Assembly: GCA_012729395.1 (NCBI GenBank)
Contig: JAAYDF010000029.1
Coordinates: 1-62,352, forward strand
Origin: Phycisphaerae bacterium
GTDB lineage: Bacteria > Planctomycetota > Phycisphaerae > UBA1845 > PWPN01
Direction: 5' to 3'
Length of the DNA stretch: 62,352 nt
Shown here: one piece after another, positions 51,901 to 60,851 of the stretch
How positions within the stretch are numbered: position 1 is the stretch's first letter
How the letters are laid out: every line of letters starts with the position of its first letter
Position numbers and translations under genes: made by a program
The notes under the pieces: generated by a model
The model's input: the letters and a program-made list of their open reading frames with translations, nothing else
Database searches by the model: none
Told to the model about the DNA's origin: nothing

Positions 51901-52066
51901 GGATTCCGCTTGGGCGGCGGGCTTTGACCGCTCGCCGTTGTTTCGACTACACTTGGGCCCGAGGATCTTCCCTCGGAGATGATCGATTCTGTCTCTGGCG
52001 GCGGCTTGCGGCCTGAGCGGGGACCGAGTCATCGCTACAAGACGGCGGTACCTGGACGGATGACTC

Positions 52067-53533
52067 ATGGCTGACTTCTATCGGAATCCTTTGGTGGCTA
52101 GGTATGCGTCAGCCGGCATGAGCGAGCTATTTGGCGCTCAGCGGCGGGTGCGGACGTGGCGACGGGTCTGGCTGGCTCTCGCCGAGAGCCAGGCCGAACT
52201 CGGTTTGCCCATCTCCGCCAAGCAGATCGGGCAGCTTCGCAAATCGCTTAACGACATCGACCTGGCCAAGGCGGCCGAGTATGAGAAGAAACTGCGGCAC
52301 GACGTCATGGCCCATCTCCACGCATGGGGTGACGCGGCCCCCGCGGCCCGCGGTATCCTGCACCTGGGTGCCACCAGCATGGATATCGTGGATAACGCCG
52401 ACCTGATCATTCAGCGTGAAGCGATGACCATGGTGCGGGATTGGCTGGTCAATGTGATTCTCGGGTTGTCGCGTTTCGCATGCACTTACCGTGACGTTCC
52501 GTGTCTTGGGTATACGCATTTTCAGCCGGCCCAGTTGACCACCGTGGGGAGGCGAGCGTGCCTGTGGGCGTACGATTTTGTGCGTGATCTGGAGGAAATC
52601 GATCATCGTCTGACGGGCCTTCGGTTTCGCGGCATTCGCGGGGCGACGGGCACGCAGGCAAGCTTCCTGACCTTGTTTGGCGGGGACGCTCGCAAGGTGG
52701 CCCGGCTGGAGAAGAAAGTGGCCGCCCGTCTGGGCTTCAAGGAAGTCGAGTCGATCACCGGGCAGACTTACGCACGCAAAATCGATGCGGAGATCGTTGC
52801 CGGTTTGGGGCACATCGCGACCAGTGCCCACAAGTTCGCCAACGATATCCGTCTGCTGGCCGGCCTCAAGGAGATTGAGGAGCCCTTCGAGGAGGATCAG
52901 GTGGGCTCGTCGGCGATGGCGTACAAGCGCAACCCGATGCGTTGCGAACGCATCACCGGGCTATCGCGCTATGTTTTGTCGCTGGTTTCCAGTGCGATGC
53001 AGACCGCCGCCGAGCAGTGGCTTGAGCGCACGCTTGATGATAGCTCGAACAAGCGGATTGTGATGGCTGAGGGGTTCCTGGCCACCGATGGCATTCTGCG
53101 GATCGCGACTGATGTGGCTCGGGGGCTGGTCGTCTACCCCAAGGTGATCGAGAGTCGCGTGATGGCCGAGCTGCCTTTCATGGCCACCGAGGAAATCCTG
53201 ATGGCTGCCGCCACGAGTGGCAAGGGCAAGCGGAAGGGGTCGAAATCCAAGGCTGAGCAGATGGGTGACCGGCAGGCCCTGCACGAACGACTGCGCCAGC
53301 ATTCGCAGGCGGCAGCCCGCGAGGTCAAGATGCAGGGGCAACCCAACGATTTACTTCGTCGATTGGCGGCGGATCCGGCCTTTGCGGCCGTGGACCTCGA
53401 TCGGGCGCTTGCTCCGCAGCAGTTTGTCGGTCTCGCCCCGCGGCAGGTGGATGACTTCCTCAGCGAGGTGATCCAGCCCATTCTTCACCGTTACCGTTCC
53501 GTGCGGCGGCTCGATGCCGCCCTGGATGTCTGA
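52067..53533 (+). CDS. purB: Adenylosuccinate lyase
   Basis: A 488-residue fumarase/aspartase-superfamily lyase. Motifs include RRVRTWRRVWLALAESQAELG, AARGILHLGATSMDIVDNADL (substrate histidine loop), GYTHFQPAQLTTVGRRACLW and the signature GSSAMAYKRNPMRCERI. A basic insert (TSGKGKRKGSKSKAEQMGDR) occurs in the late helix region. It makes AMP from adenylosuccinate and AICAR from SAICAR in purine synthesis. Its C-terminal domain is of the animal-type PurB subgroup, common in planctomycetes. Stand-alone, after a long repeat-rich leader. Confidence 0.94.
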   Translation: MADFYRNPLVARYASAGMSELFGAQRRVRTWRRVWLALAESQAELGLPISAKQIGQLRKSLNDIDLAKAAEYEKKLRHDVMAHLHAWGDAAPAARGILHLGATSMDIVDNADLIIQREAMTMVRDWLVNVILGLSRFACTYRDVPCLGYTHFQPAQLTTVGRRACLWAYDFVRDLEEIDHRLTGLRFRGIRGATGTQASFLTLFGGDARKVARLEKKVAARLGFKEVESITGQTYARKIDAEIVAGLGHIATSAHKFANDIRLLAGLKEIEEPFEEDQVGSSAMAYKRNPMRCERITGLSRYVLSLVSSAMQTAAEQWLERTLDDSSNKRIVMAEGFLATDGILRIATDVARGLVVYPKVIESRVMAELPFMATEEILMAAATSGKGKRKGSKSKAEQMGDRQALHERLRQHSQAAAREVKMQGQPNDLLRRLAADPAFAAVDLDRALAPQQFVGLAPRQVDDFLSEVIQPILHRYRSVRRLDAALDV

Positions 53534-53629
53534 GCTTGGCCCACCGTCTGCCAAGGCCGTGCGGTCCGGCATACGCATTCTTAACCGATTCTGAACGGAG
53601 AGGGACGCTCGCCGCGGCTCGCCGGCGCT

Positions 53630-53635
53630 TATAAT
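53630..53635 (+). promoter_or_regulatory. -10 box upstream of the PafA-like gene
   Basis: TATAATGCG at 53630 is a consensus -10 with no clear -35. It lies about 100 nt before the ATG at 53737. Confidence 0.5.
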
Positions 53636-53736
53636 GCGCCTCGTGGCCCAGGCGGCGATGGGTGCCTGTGACCTGCCGCATTGCGCCGCCGGTTGGGGCC
53701 GGGCGAGCCGAGTGCTTGGAGACCAAGGAGAGTGCG

Positions 53737-55383
53737 ATGAGCGGATCGCTGCGTGCGATCGGGTTGGTGGTGGGAACCCTGGCGGTGACGGTCGGCTCGG
53801 CGACGCGGGCCGATGGGGCCGCTCCGCCGCGGCTGGTGGTCTGGGTCACGGTGGATCAACTGCGGGGCGATATGGTCTCGCGGTACGCCAACCCCGAGCG
53901 GCGAGGTGGTTTTCACTATCTTCTGGAGCGTAGCGTCTACTTCCAGAACGCTCACTTTCGGCACGCCACGACGTTCACCTCCGTAGGGCACGCGGCCCTC
54001 TTCACTGGTGGCCATACCGCCGACCATGGCATCGCGGGCAACGACTGGCACGACATTCGCACCGGAGAGCGGGTGTATTGCGTGCAGGATGACCGGTATC
54101 CGCTTGTCCGGCAGCCGGCGATCGAGAACGGAGGGCGGTCGCCCGCCAACCTGACCGCGAGCACCATCGGGGACGAGATCGTTTGGGCCTCCGGCGGGCG
54201 GTCGCGCGTCTTCAGCGTTTCCGGCAAGGACCTTGGGGCGATCATTCCCGCGGGCCATCTGGGCAAAGCTTTCTGGTATGACCAGGGGCAATTCGTCACC
54301 AGCACCTACTACTACGAGGCGTACCCGGCATGGGCAGCGGCCTGGAACATGGCGGACCCCGCCTCTCGCTACCACCGGCAGCTCTGGACGCTCCTCGATG
54401 AGCCCGCGACGTACATGCACGCCGAGGCGGACGATCGCCCCTGTGAGAAGGGCTACAAACACCTGGGCCACACTTTTCCGCATGACCTGGCCACCGACAA
54501 CGTCGGTGATTTCGTCGCCGCTCTTCGCTACACGCCGTTTCTCGACGAGCTGACGTTGGACTTCGTCCGCGAGCTGGTTCTGCGGGAGAAGCTTGGCCAA
54601 ACCCATGGGATGGACATGCTCGCGGTAAGCCTGTCGGCCCTGGACTACATCGGGCACAACTGGGGGCCGGAGAGCCTCGAAGCCGAGGACCACGTTCGTC
54701 GGGTGGACGTGATGCTGGCCGAGCTGTTCGCATTCCTGGCCGAGCAAGTCGGGCCGGATCGCCTGCTCATCATCCTGGCGTCGGATCACGGTATGGATGA
54801 TATCCCGGAGTGCCGGGCGCCCATGGGTTTCGACGCCGGCCGGCATGTGCCCGCGGAGTTCCTGCGAGAGCTCAACGATGCCCTCAAGGTTCGTCTGCGG
54901 ACGGGCGAAACGCTGGTCACCGCCTTCTGGAACCCGAGTCTGTACCTGGATGAGGAGGCGGTGCGACGCGCGGGCGCAGCCATGGCGGACGCCGAGCGAG
55001 TCCTGGCGGAGGAGGTAATGCGGTTGCCGGGTTTTGCCCTGGCGCTCACCCGGAGCGACCTGCTGACGGGCCAGATCCCGCGGATTCCGCTCGCTGAGCG
55101 CTTGCAGCGGTCATTTCATCCGCGGAGATCGGGGCACGTTCTGGTTGTCCCCTCGCCGTTCTGGTACTTGTACCACGACCCGGTTGAGCACGCGGCTATG
55201 CACGGCTCGCCTTACAGCTACGATACCTACGTGCCTGTGTTTATTGCCGGCCCGGGCATCCGGCCCTGTACTGTCAGCCGCTTGGTCGGCCCGGAGGACA
55301 TCGCCCCGACGGTCGCGGCTTGCTTGGGCATCAAGCCGCCGTCCGGCTGCATCGGCACGGTCCTTCCTGAGGCTCTTCCGTAA
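53737..55383 (+). CDS. Secreted alkaline-phosphatase-superfamily enzyme (PafA/phosphodiesterase-like)
   Basis: AAGGAG 7 nt before the ATG at 53737 sets the start; 548 residues with a signal peptide (LVVGTLAVTVGSATRA). The metal-site strand VTVDQLRGDMV, the catalytic threonine in ATTFTSVGHAALFTGGH, and later SLSALDYIGHNWGPES and SDHGMDDIPE all match periplasmic alkaline phosphatases of the PafA / nucleotide pyrophosphatase group, where Thr or Ser attacks phosphate. It probably releases phosphate from organic esters outside the cytoplasm. It could instead be a phosphodiesterase; the residues that distinguish them cannot be settled by eye. Confidence 0.88.
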   Translation: MSGSLRAIGLVVGTLAVTVGSATRADGAAPPRLVVWVTVDQLRGDMVSRYANPERRGGFHYLLERSVYFQNAHFRHATTFTSVGHAALFTGGHTADHGIAGNDWHDIRTGERVYCVQDDRYPLVRQPAIENGGRSPANLTASTIGDEIVWASGGRSRVFSVSGKDLGAIIPAGHLGKAFWYDQGQFVTSTYYYEAYPAWAAAWNMADPASRYHRQLWTLLDEPATYMHAEADDRPCEKGYKHLGHTFPHDLATDNVGDFVAALRYTPFLDELTLDFVRELVLREKLGQTHGMDMLAVSLSALDYIGHNWGPESLEAEDHVRRVDVMLAELFAFLAEQVGPDRLLIILASDHGMDDIPECRAPMGFDAGRHVPAEFLRELNDALKVRLRTGETLVTAFWNPSLYLDEEAVRRAGAAMADAERVLAEEVMRLPGFALALTRSDLLTGQIPRIPLAERLQRSFHPRRSGHVLVVPSPFWYLYHDPVEHAAMHGSPYSYDTYVPVFIAGPGIRPCTVSRLVGPEDIAPTVAACLGIKPPSGCIGTVLPEALP

Positions 55384-55478
55384 TATGGCTGGCGCGGGAC
55401 AGCGTTTTCCGGTAGCTTCCGTCCCCTCGCCAAGCCAGGCCCCTCTCTCTCGGGAAGAAGGCTCGCTTGCCTGCTGCC

Positions 55479-55507
55479 TTGCTGGCTTGCTGCCTGATTC
55501 CTATAAT
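55479..55507 (+). promoter_or_regulatory. Promoter for thiS-thiG
   Basis: TTGCTG (55479-55484) and TATAAT (55502-55507) are 17 bp apart. The GTG of thiS follows at 55537 with GGGAGG in between. No thiamine-pyrophosphate riboswitch is visible. Confidence 0.6.
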
Positions 55508-55536
55508 CGGCCCCGGGTGACGGGAGGCGTATCGAC

Positions 55537-55737
55537 GTGCGGTTGGTCATCAATGGTCAAGAGCGTCAGATGGAGCCCGACACCACGGTGAGCGGGCTGG
55601 TATCCGCCTTCGGGCTGAATCCGCGGCATGTGGCCGTCGAGGTCAACTGCGAGCTGGTGCCCCGCCGAGTGTTTAATACTGCAGCGCTGCGAGAAGGCGA
55701 CCGCGTCGAGATTGTCACCCTGGTGGGAGGCGGATAA
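55537..55737 (+). CDS. thiS: Sulfur carrier protein ThiS
   Basis: A GTG start with GGGAGG upstream yields 66 residues with the ubiquitin-like fold ([35 protein letters not shown]) ending in the diagnostic VTLVGGG. The terminal Gly-Gly is adenylated and converted to thiocarboxylate to donate sulfur for the thiazole ring of thiamine. The stop TAA overlaps the ATG of thiG by one base. Confidence 0.96.
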   Translation: MRLVINGQERQMEPDTTVSGLVSAFGLNPRHVAVEVNCELVPRRVFNTAALREGDRVEIVTLVGGG

Positions 55738-56567
55738 TGCAGCAGGAGTCGTTCCGCGTCGGCCCGTTCACTTTCACGTCTCGTCTGTTCGTCGGCACCG
55801 GCAAGTATGCCGACTTCGACCAGATGAACGCGTGCCTGGAGGCTTCCGGCGGACAGGTGGTCACCGTAGCCGTCCGTCGTGACGTGCTGACGCCCGAGGG
55901 CGGACGCCGGCCGCAAAGCCTGCTCGACGCCCTGGATAGCCGCCGTTATACCATCCTGCCCAACACGGCCGGGTGCTTCACCGCCCAGGACGCGATCCGG
56001 GCCGCCCGGTTGAGCCGCGAGCTGCTCGAAGGGGTGGACAACCCCGGTGCCCAGTGGGTCAAACTCGAAGTATTGGCCGACAAACGCACCCTGCTGCCCG
56101 ACCCGGTCGGATCGCTGCAGGCGACCGAGCAACTGGTCAAAGAAGGCTTTGCCGTTCTGGTCTACACCTCGGACGACCCGATCATGGCCAAGCGGCTCAA
56201 GGAAGCCGGGGCGACCAGCGTCATGCCGGCCGGCTCACCCATCGGCAGCGGGCAGGGTGTGCTCAACGCCAACAACATCCGCATCATCATCGAGTACCTC
56301 AAGGAGGGCGACCCGGACTATCCGGTGATCGTCGACGCGGGCGTGGGCACCGCCTCGGACGTGAGCATAGCCATGGAGCTGGGCAGCGACGGCGTGCTGC
56401 TGAACACCGGCATCGCCGGGGCCCGGGATCCCTTGCGCATGGCCCGCGCCATGCGGCACGCGATCGAGGCCGGCCGGCTGGCGTACCAGGCCGGGCGAAT
56501 CCCTAAAAAACTCTACGCCACCGCGTCGAGCCCCACCGAAGGCGTCATCGCGTCGGCGGGAAAGTGA
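55737..56567 (+). CDS. thiG: Thiazole synthase ThiG
   Basis: The 276-residue TIM-barrel protein carries [13 protein letters not shown], the Schiff-base lysine region [29 protein letters not shown] and [18 protein letters not shown], with [15 protein letters not shown] near the end. It joins ThiS-thiocarboxylate, dehydroglycine and deoxyxylulose phosphate into the thiazole. It directly overlaps thiS, so the pair is translationally coupled. The imine-forming gene (thiO or thiH) is not in the window. Confidence 0.96.
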   Translation: MQQESFRVGPFTFTSRLFVGTGKYADFDQMNACLEASGGQVVTVAVRRDVLTPEGGRRPQSLLDALDSRRYTILPNTAGCFTAQDAIRAARLSRELLEGVDNPGAQWVKLEVLADKRTLLPDPVGSLQATEQLVKEGFAVLVYTSDDPIMAKRLKEAGATSVMPAGSPIGSGQGVLNANNIRIIIEYLKEGDPDYPVIVDAGVGTASDVSIAMELGSDGVLLNTGIAGARDPLRMARAMRHAIEAGRLAYQAGRIPKKLYATASSPTEGVIASAGK

Positions 56568-56572
56568 GCGAG

Positions 56573-56763
56573 TCAGTGAATGAGCGAGTGACCGAGTGAC
56601 GGAGTGACTGAGTAAGTGAGCAAGTGGACGAGTGAGCAATCAAGCGTGCGAGCAGGCAAGTGAGCGCGCGAGCCGGGGGTGATAACCCCCGGTTCATCCG
56701 CCGGGTCAGCGAAGCCTCGCCACAGCGAGTTGAACTCCGCTACCGGCTTGCCTCATCGCGAAG
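56573..56763 (+). repeat. Degenerate GAGT tract followed by the ~110-bp CCGGGGGT hairpin repeat
   Basis: From about 56573 to 56670 the sequence is a degenerate run of GAGT, GAGC and AAGT tetranucleotides. It leads into a full copy of the dispersed repeat with a perfect hairpin CCGGGGGT-GATA-ACCCCCGG at 56673-56692 and ATCCGCCGGGTCA, matching 32793-32903. No gene is present. Confidence 0.75.
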
Positions 56764-56808
56764 CAAACGCATGTACCTTCGCGACCCCGTTGGCGACAGG
56801 ACACAACC

Positions 56809-57261
56809 GTGCAACGCCGAACACGTAACAAGATCTGCATCTGGGTGATCTTCGGCGGCCTCATCAATTTCCTTACCTATACGGTGATCTACTGGGAACT
56901 GGGCGGCGACGCGAAGAACGGATGGAAGGAAGTCATTCGCGACGGTGACCACAAGATCGGTTCCCGCTACCATATCCAGGGGCATTTCATCCACGGCTCG
57001 GGCGTGGGCCGATCCGCAGAGGTGCCGCGATGGGTGTGGATCTATAGCTACCTGCACTCGATCAGCCTCTGGCCGACGCAGGGGGCCATGGTCATCTGCA
57101 TGCTGATCCTCGCCCGACCGCACATCATCGCGACGATGAGCGAGAGTACCTGGATCCGCGGCCCGACGTTCATCACCGTGGTGATTACCCTCACCGCCGT
57201 GCTCTGCTCCGTGCTGACCTTGTTGTTCACCATCCACTTCATTCGGGATCTGTGCGCCTGA
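56809..57261 (+). CDS. Membrane protein of unknown function
   Basis: A GTG start gives 150 residues. A first helix (ICIWVIFGGLINFLTYTVIYW), a polar extracytoplasmic loop of about 45 residues (HIQGHFIHGSGVGRSAEVP), then a helix WPTQGAMVICMLILA and a C-terminal helix (FITVVITLTAVLCSVLTLLF). No catalytic motif or family is recognised. It ends 26 nt before dinG-like 57288 on the same strand, so the two may be co-transcribed. It looks like a planctomycete-specific hypothetical. Confidence 0.6.
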   Translation: MQRRTRNKICIWVIFGGLINFLTYTVIYWELGGDAKNGWKEVIRDGDHKIGSRYHIQGHFIHGSGVGRSAEVPRWVWIYSYLHSISLWPTQGAMVICMLILARPHIIATMSESTWIRGPTFITVVITLTAVLCSVLTLLFTIHFIRDLCA

Positions 57262-57287
57262 CGCGCCCGCCGTGGGGGTAGCCTGCC

Positions 57288-59240
57288 ATGCAAGTCGCCG
57301 ACATTCTGGGGCCCGACGGCCTCATCGCCCGGCGGCTCGAGCGGTACGAGCATCGCCCCGAGCAGCTCGACATGGCTTCCGCCGTCGAGCGGGCGTTTGA
57401 GGCCGGCCGCCATCTGCTCGTCGAGGCGGGCACCGGCGTGGGCAAGAGCTTCGCCTACCTCGTGCCCGCTATTCAGCGGGTCCTCGCCGCCAATCAGCGA
57501 GTGGTCATCAGCACCCACACCATCGCCCTGCAAGAGCAGATCATCGAGCGGGATATCCCCTTCCTGCAAGCCGTTTGGCCCGACGAGTTCACCGCCGTGC
57601 TGGTCAAAGGCCGCCACAACTACCTCGGCATTCGCCGCCTGCGCCAGGCCAGTGAGCGTCAGCATTCGCTCCTGGCGGCCACACCCCAGTTGCGCGAACT
57701 CCATCGCATCGAGGACTGGGCCTACCACACAAGCGACGGCTCGCTCGCCGACCTCACCCCCGGACCCGACCCGCTGGTCTGGGAACTGGTCCGCAGCGAG
57801 CACGGCAACTGCCTCGGCCGACGGTGCGAATACTACAACAAATGCTTCTATCAGCGGGCTCGCCGTCGGGCGCACAACGCCCACGTCCTCGTCGTCAACC
57901 ACGCCCTGCTGCTGTCGGATCTCGCCCTGCGACACGTCGGCAAGTCGATCCTGCCGGAGTACCAACTCGCGATCATCGACGAGGCCCACTGCTTCGAGGG
58001 CGTGGCCGCCGAGCACTTCGGCAAGAGCGTCACCCAGGGCCAGGTTCGCTACCTGCTCAACCGCCTGCACCACGAACGCAGCGGCCGCGGCTTCCTGCGC
58101 ATCCACGGCACCCGCGACGCGATCGAGGCCACGCAGCAGGCCCGGCAGGCGGCGGAGGCGTTCTGGCGCAACCTCGCCGACTGGCATGACCTGCACGGCA
58201 GACCCAACGGACGGCTGACCGAGCCAGTCCCCGTGCCCAACACCCTCTCACCCAGCCTCCAAGAGCTGGAGAGCGCGCTCAAGGCCTTGCGCCGCGACCT
58301 GGAAGACGACAAGGATCGCTACGAGCTGGCCAGCCTCGAGCAGCGCGTCGCCGAACTGGCTTTGACGCTCCAGGCGACGCTCGAGAGTACCTCGACCGAC
58401 ACTGTCCGCTGGCTCGATGCGACAAGCGGGTCGCGCCCCAGCCTGGGCCTCTACGAGGCCCCGATCACCGTGGCCGACCGATTGCGAGAACTGCTCTTCG
58501 ACGAAACCCACAGCGTCATCCTGACCAGTGCCACCCTGGCCGTCGGGCGCAAAGACGGGTTCCGCTACCTCCGCTCCCGGCTGGGCCTCACCGAGCCCGA
58601 CGAGGCCGACGAGTTGCAGCTCGGCTCACCGTTCGACTTCGAGCATCAGGCGGAGCTGCACATCGAGATGGGACTGCCCGATCCGGATGACGCCTCGTTC
58701 CTCTCTTCAGCGGCCGAGGTGATCGAACGCCGTGTGTGCGAATCCGCCGGCCGAGCGTTCGTGCTTTTCACCAGCTACCAGATGATGAACGAGATGGCCG
58801 CCCTGCTGCTGCCGCGCTTCGAGCAGGCGGGCCTCAAACTCTTGGTCCAAGGCGAGGGCTTGCCCCGTTCGCTGATGCTCGAACGCTTCCGCCGCGAGCC
58901 CGGGTCGATCATCTTCGGCACCGACAGCTTCTGGCAGGGCGTGGACGTGCCCGGCGACGCCCTGGTCAACGTCATCATCGTCAAGCTGCCCTTCGCGGTG
59001 CCCGATCGACCGCTCATCGAGGCCCGCATCGAGCAGATCCGGGCAGCCGGCGGCAACCCCTTCCGCGAGTACCAGTTGCCCGAGGCCATCCTCAAGTTCA
59101 AGCAGGGCTTCGGCCGACTCATCCGCACCCGCTTCGACCGCGGCACGGTCGTGGTCCTCGACCGCCGCATCAAGACCCGCCGTTACAGTCGCTCTTTCCT
59201 CAACGCCATCCCCCCCTGCCCGGTGATCCTCCACGAGTAG
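57288..59240 (+). CDS. DinG/YoaA-type ATP-dependent helicase
   Basis: The 650-residue superfamily-2 protein has Walker [14 protein letters not shown], motif Ia [14 protein letters not shown]-box [10 protein letters not shown], and C-terminal motifs [22 protein letters not shown] and [12 protein letters not shown]. An XPD-like iron-sulfur region is present as [14 protein letters not shown] (three cysteines). The position expected for the fourth ligand reads [11 protein letters not shown], with glycine in place of cysteine, so cluster binding is doubtful. DinG helicases unwind forked DNA and R-loops during repair. A 27-bp inverted repeat follows 15 nt after the stop. Confidence 0.92.
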   Translation: MQVADILGPDGLIARRLERYEHRPEQLDMASAVERAFEAGRHLLVEAGTGVGKSFAYLVPAIQRVLAANQRVVISTHTIALQEQIIERDIPFLQAVWPDEFTAVLVKGRHNYLGIRRLRQASERQHSLLAATPQLRELHRIEDWAYHTSDGSLADLTPGPDPLVWELVRSEHGNCLGRRCEYYNKCFYQRARRRAHNAHVLVVNHALLLSDLALRHVGKSILPEYQLAIIDEAHCFEGVAAEHFGKSVTQGQVRYLLNRLHHERSGRGFLRIHGTRDAIEATQQARQAAEAFWRNLADWHDLHGRPNGRLTEPVPVPNTLSPSLQELESALKALRRDLEDDKDRYELASLEQRVAELALTLQATLESTSTDTVRWLDATSGSRPSLGLYEAPITVADRLRELLFDETHSVILTSATLAVGRKDGFRYLRSRLGLTEPDEADELQLGSPFDFEHQAELHIEMGLPDPDDASFLSSAAEVIERRVCESAGRAFVLFTSYQMMNEMAALLLPRFEQAGLKLLVQGEGLPRSLMLERFRREPGSIIFGTDSFWQGVDVPGDALVNVIIVKLPFAVPDRPLIEARIEQIRAAGGNPFREYQLPEAILKFKQGFGRLIRTRFDRGTVVVLDRRIKTRRYSRSFLNAIPPCPVILHE

Positions 59241-59254
59241 GTGTGCCCCCCGGA

Positions 59255-59319
59255 AGAGCCGCGACCGTAAGGGAGCGGTTCCGCGGGGAAAAGAACCGCT
59301 CCCTTACGGTCGCGGCTCT
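59255..59319. repeat. Perfect 27-bp inverted repeat, probable terminator or REP-like element
   Basis: AGAGCCGCGACCGTAAGGGA plus GCGGTTC (59255-59281) pairs perfectly with 59293-59319 across an 11-nt loop. It starts 15 nt after the DinG stop. Single arms recur at 3322, 19446 and 40785, so it is a dispersed repeat rather than a simple terminator. Confidence 0.75.
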
Positions 59320-59343
59320 GCTGGTCCGCCTGGACGCGGCTCC

Positions 59344-59373
59344 TTGTGTTGTGAACTCGTGGCGCCGTATAAT
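59344..59373 (+). promoter_or_regulatory. Promoter upstream of the S41 peptidase
   Basis: TTGTGT (59344-59349) and TATAAT (59368-59373) are 18 bp apart. The ATG at 59445 lies about 70 nt downstream. Confidence 0.55.
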
Positions 59374-59444
59374 GCTGGGAACACCGGTGGACGAGGCGCC
59401 TCTGCCCACCGGTGCGTCCGCTCGCATTTCCGGAGACCTCGATC

Positions 59445-60503
59445 ATGTTCTCACGCAAAACCCTGCTCGTGTTGCTGTCGTGCTGTGTCCTGCCGCTGCT
59501 TCTGGGGCAAGTGTGCATCCCCCAACAGGATCCTACCGACCCGGAGACCCTGGCCCGCTTCGACGAAGTATGCAACACCTTCGACCAGAAGTACTCATAC
59601 TTCGTCCACAAGGAGGTGGACTGGCAGGAAATGCGGGAGTTGTATCGGCCGCTCTTCGAGTACTACCTAACGCCCGCCGAGTTCGCGGAGGAACTCAACG
59701 ACATGCTCCAGGTGCTGCACGACTGGCATGTGAATGTCTTCCCGCCCGAGGGTGACGCGCTCGGCTACGAAGGCACCTACGAGACCAACTACCCGCCCAC
59801 GCCCATCGCTGACTACACCGTGGGTGGGGCCGGCTACGAAAGCCTCGGCGGAGGCGTCATCCGCCATGCCTTGATCGGCGACAACATCGCCCACATCCGC
59901 ATCGATTCGCTCGATACCGACGCCTTCAGCGCGATCACCGACAACATGATCGGCAACCTGTTCGTGCAATACCAGAACGCGGCCGGCATGATCATCGACA
60001 TTCGAGCCAACAACGGCGGCAACGAAGACAACGCCATCCGGTTCGCCTCGCGACTCACCGACGCCACGGTGACCTATGGCTACACGGAAACCCGCAACGG
60101 CCCCGACCACGACGACTTCGACCCGCCCGTGGCCAAGCAGCTCACGCCCAGTGATCGGCTGCATTACGACGGTCCGGTGGTCGGACTCATCGGACAGCGT
60201 TGCCTCAGCTCGGCCGAGTGGTTCACCCTCATGCTCCGGGCATCGGGCGCGACCCTCATCGGCGACGACACCCGCGGCAGCTCGGGCAACCCCGAGACCT
60301 TCTCGCTATCCAACGGCGTAGAGTATCGCCTCTCCCGCTGGGTGGCCTGGACCGCCGACGCCGACGGCGAGATGGAATCCATCTTCGAGGATATGGGCAT
60401 CACCCCAGACATCCATGTCCCGCCGGGCGAGGGCGCGAGTAACAGCTACACTGCCACCCGCGACTATGTGCTCGAACGGGCCCTGGAGTATCTGGGCGAC
60501 TGA
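59445..60503 (+). CDS. S41 family peptidase (tail-specific/CtpA-like), exported
   Basis: The start at 59445 gives 352 residues with a signal-like N-terminus (TLLVLLSCCVLPLLLG). The S41 core includes DNIAHIRIDSL, GMIIDIRANNGGNEDNAIRFA, LIGQRCLSSAEWFTLMLRA (nucleophile serine region) and GDDTRGSSGNPETFSL with the catalytic dyad lysine not clearly placed. No PDZ domain is seen. It probably processes proteins in the periplasm. Whether the cysteine at 15 or 16 makes it a lipoprotein is uncertain. Preceded by a good -10 box. Confidence 0.85.
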   Translation: MFSRKTLLVLLSCCVLPLLLGQVCIPQQDPTDPETLARFDEVCNTFDQKYSYFVHKEVDWQEMRELYRPLFEYYLTPAEFAEELNDMLQVLHDWHVNVFPPEGDALGYEGTYETNYPPTPIADYTVGGAGYESLGGGVIRHALIGDNIAHIRIDSLDTDAFSAITDNMIGNLFVQYQNAAGMIIDIRANNGGNEDNAIRFASRLTDATVTYGYTETRNGPDHDDFDPPVAKQLTPSDRLHYDGPVVGLIGQRCLSSAEWFTLMLRASGATLIGDDTRGSSGNPETFSLSNGVEYRLSRWVAWTADADGEMESIFEDMGITPDIHVPPGEGASNSYTATRDYVLERALEYLGD

Positions 60504-60851
60504 CCAACCGCGGGTACGTATTGGGGCACCCGGCGACTGGCTCTTCTGTGCCGGCCTGGAGGCGGTTCGCTCGCATCAGTCACTTGACGGCATGGCGATG
60601 CCGTCGCGTCGGAAGGCGGGCGAGGGCGGAGTCACGGACCAGACGATACGCCCGTCGCCACGCCGCAAGCGACGTGGGTCGGTGACGCAAGCGGCACCGC
60701 TAAACGGTTTGTGAGTCGCCACAGCCTGTCCGCCGTGCTGATGGGGGCGACCGCTGCTGGACAACCCCATCCAGCGCTGTCATACGAAGGATAGGCGCGG
60801 CGTCATCGCTCAGCATGCTTCTCATGGGCGGTGCTGTTAGAATGCACCTGT
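60504..60851. other. 348-bp gene-free region with a single 36-bp repeat unit
   Basis: It contains a hairpin GGCAT-GGCG-ATGCC near 60591 and one unit of the 36-bp family at 60685-60720 (ACGCAAGCGGCACCGCTAAA onward), matching the array at 61759. No gene is recognised. Confidence 0.6.
60838..60843 (+). promoter_or_regulatory. Putative -10 box for a leaderless transcript of the zinc-ribbon gene
   Basis: TAGAAT is followed by 8 nt and then the ATG at 60852; no Shine-Dalgarno is present. Confidence 0.45.

Noticed and set aside
55384-55536. Thiamine-pyrophosphate riboswitch before thiS
   Set aside because: I looked for the conserved CUGAGA core and found none; the gap has a promoter and a ribosome site only.
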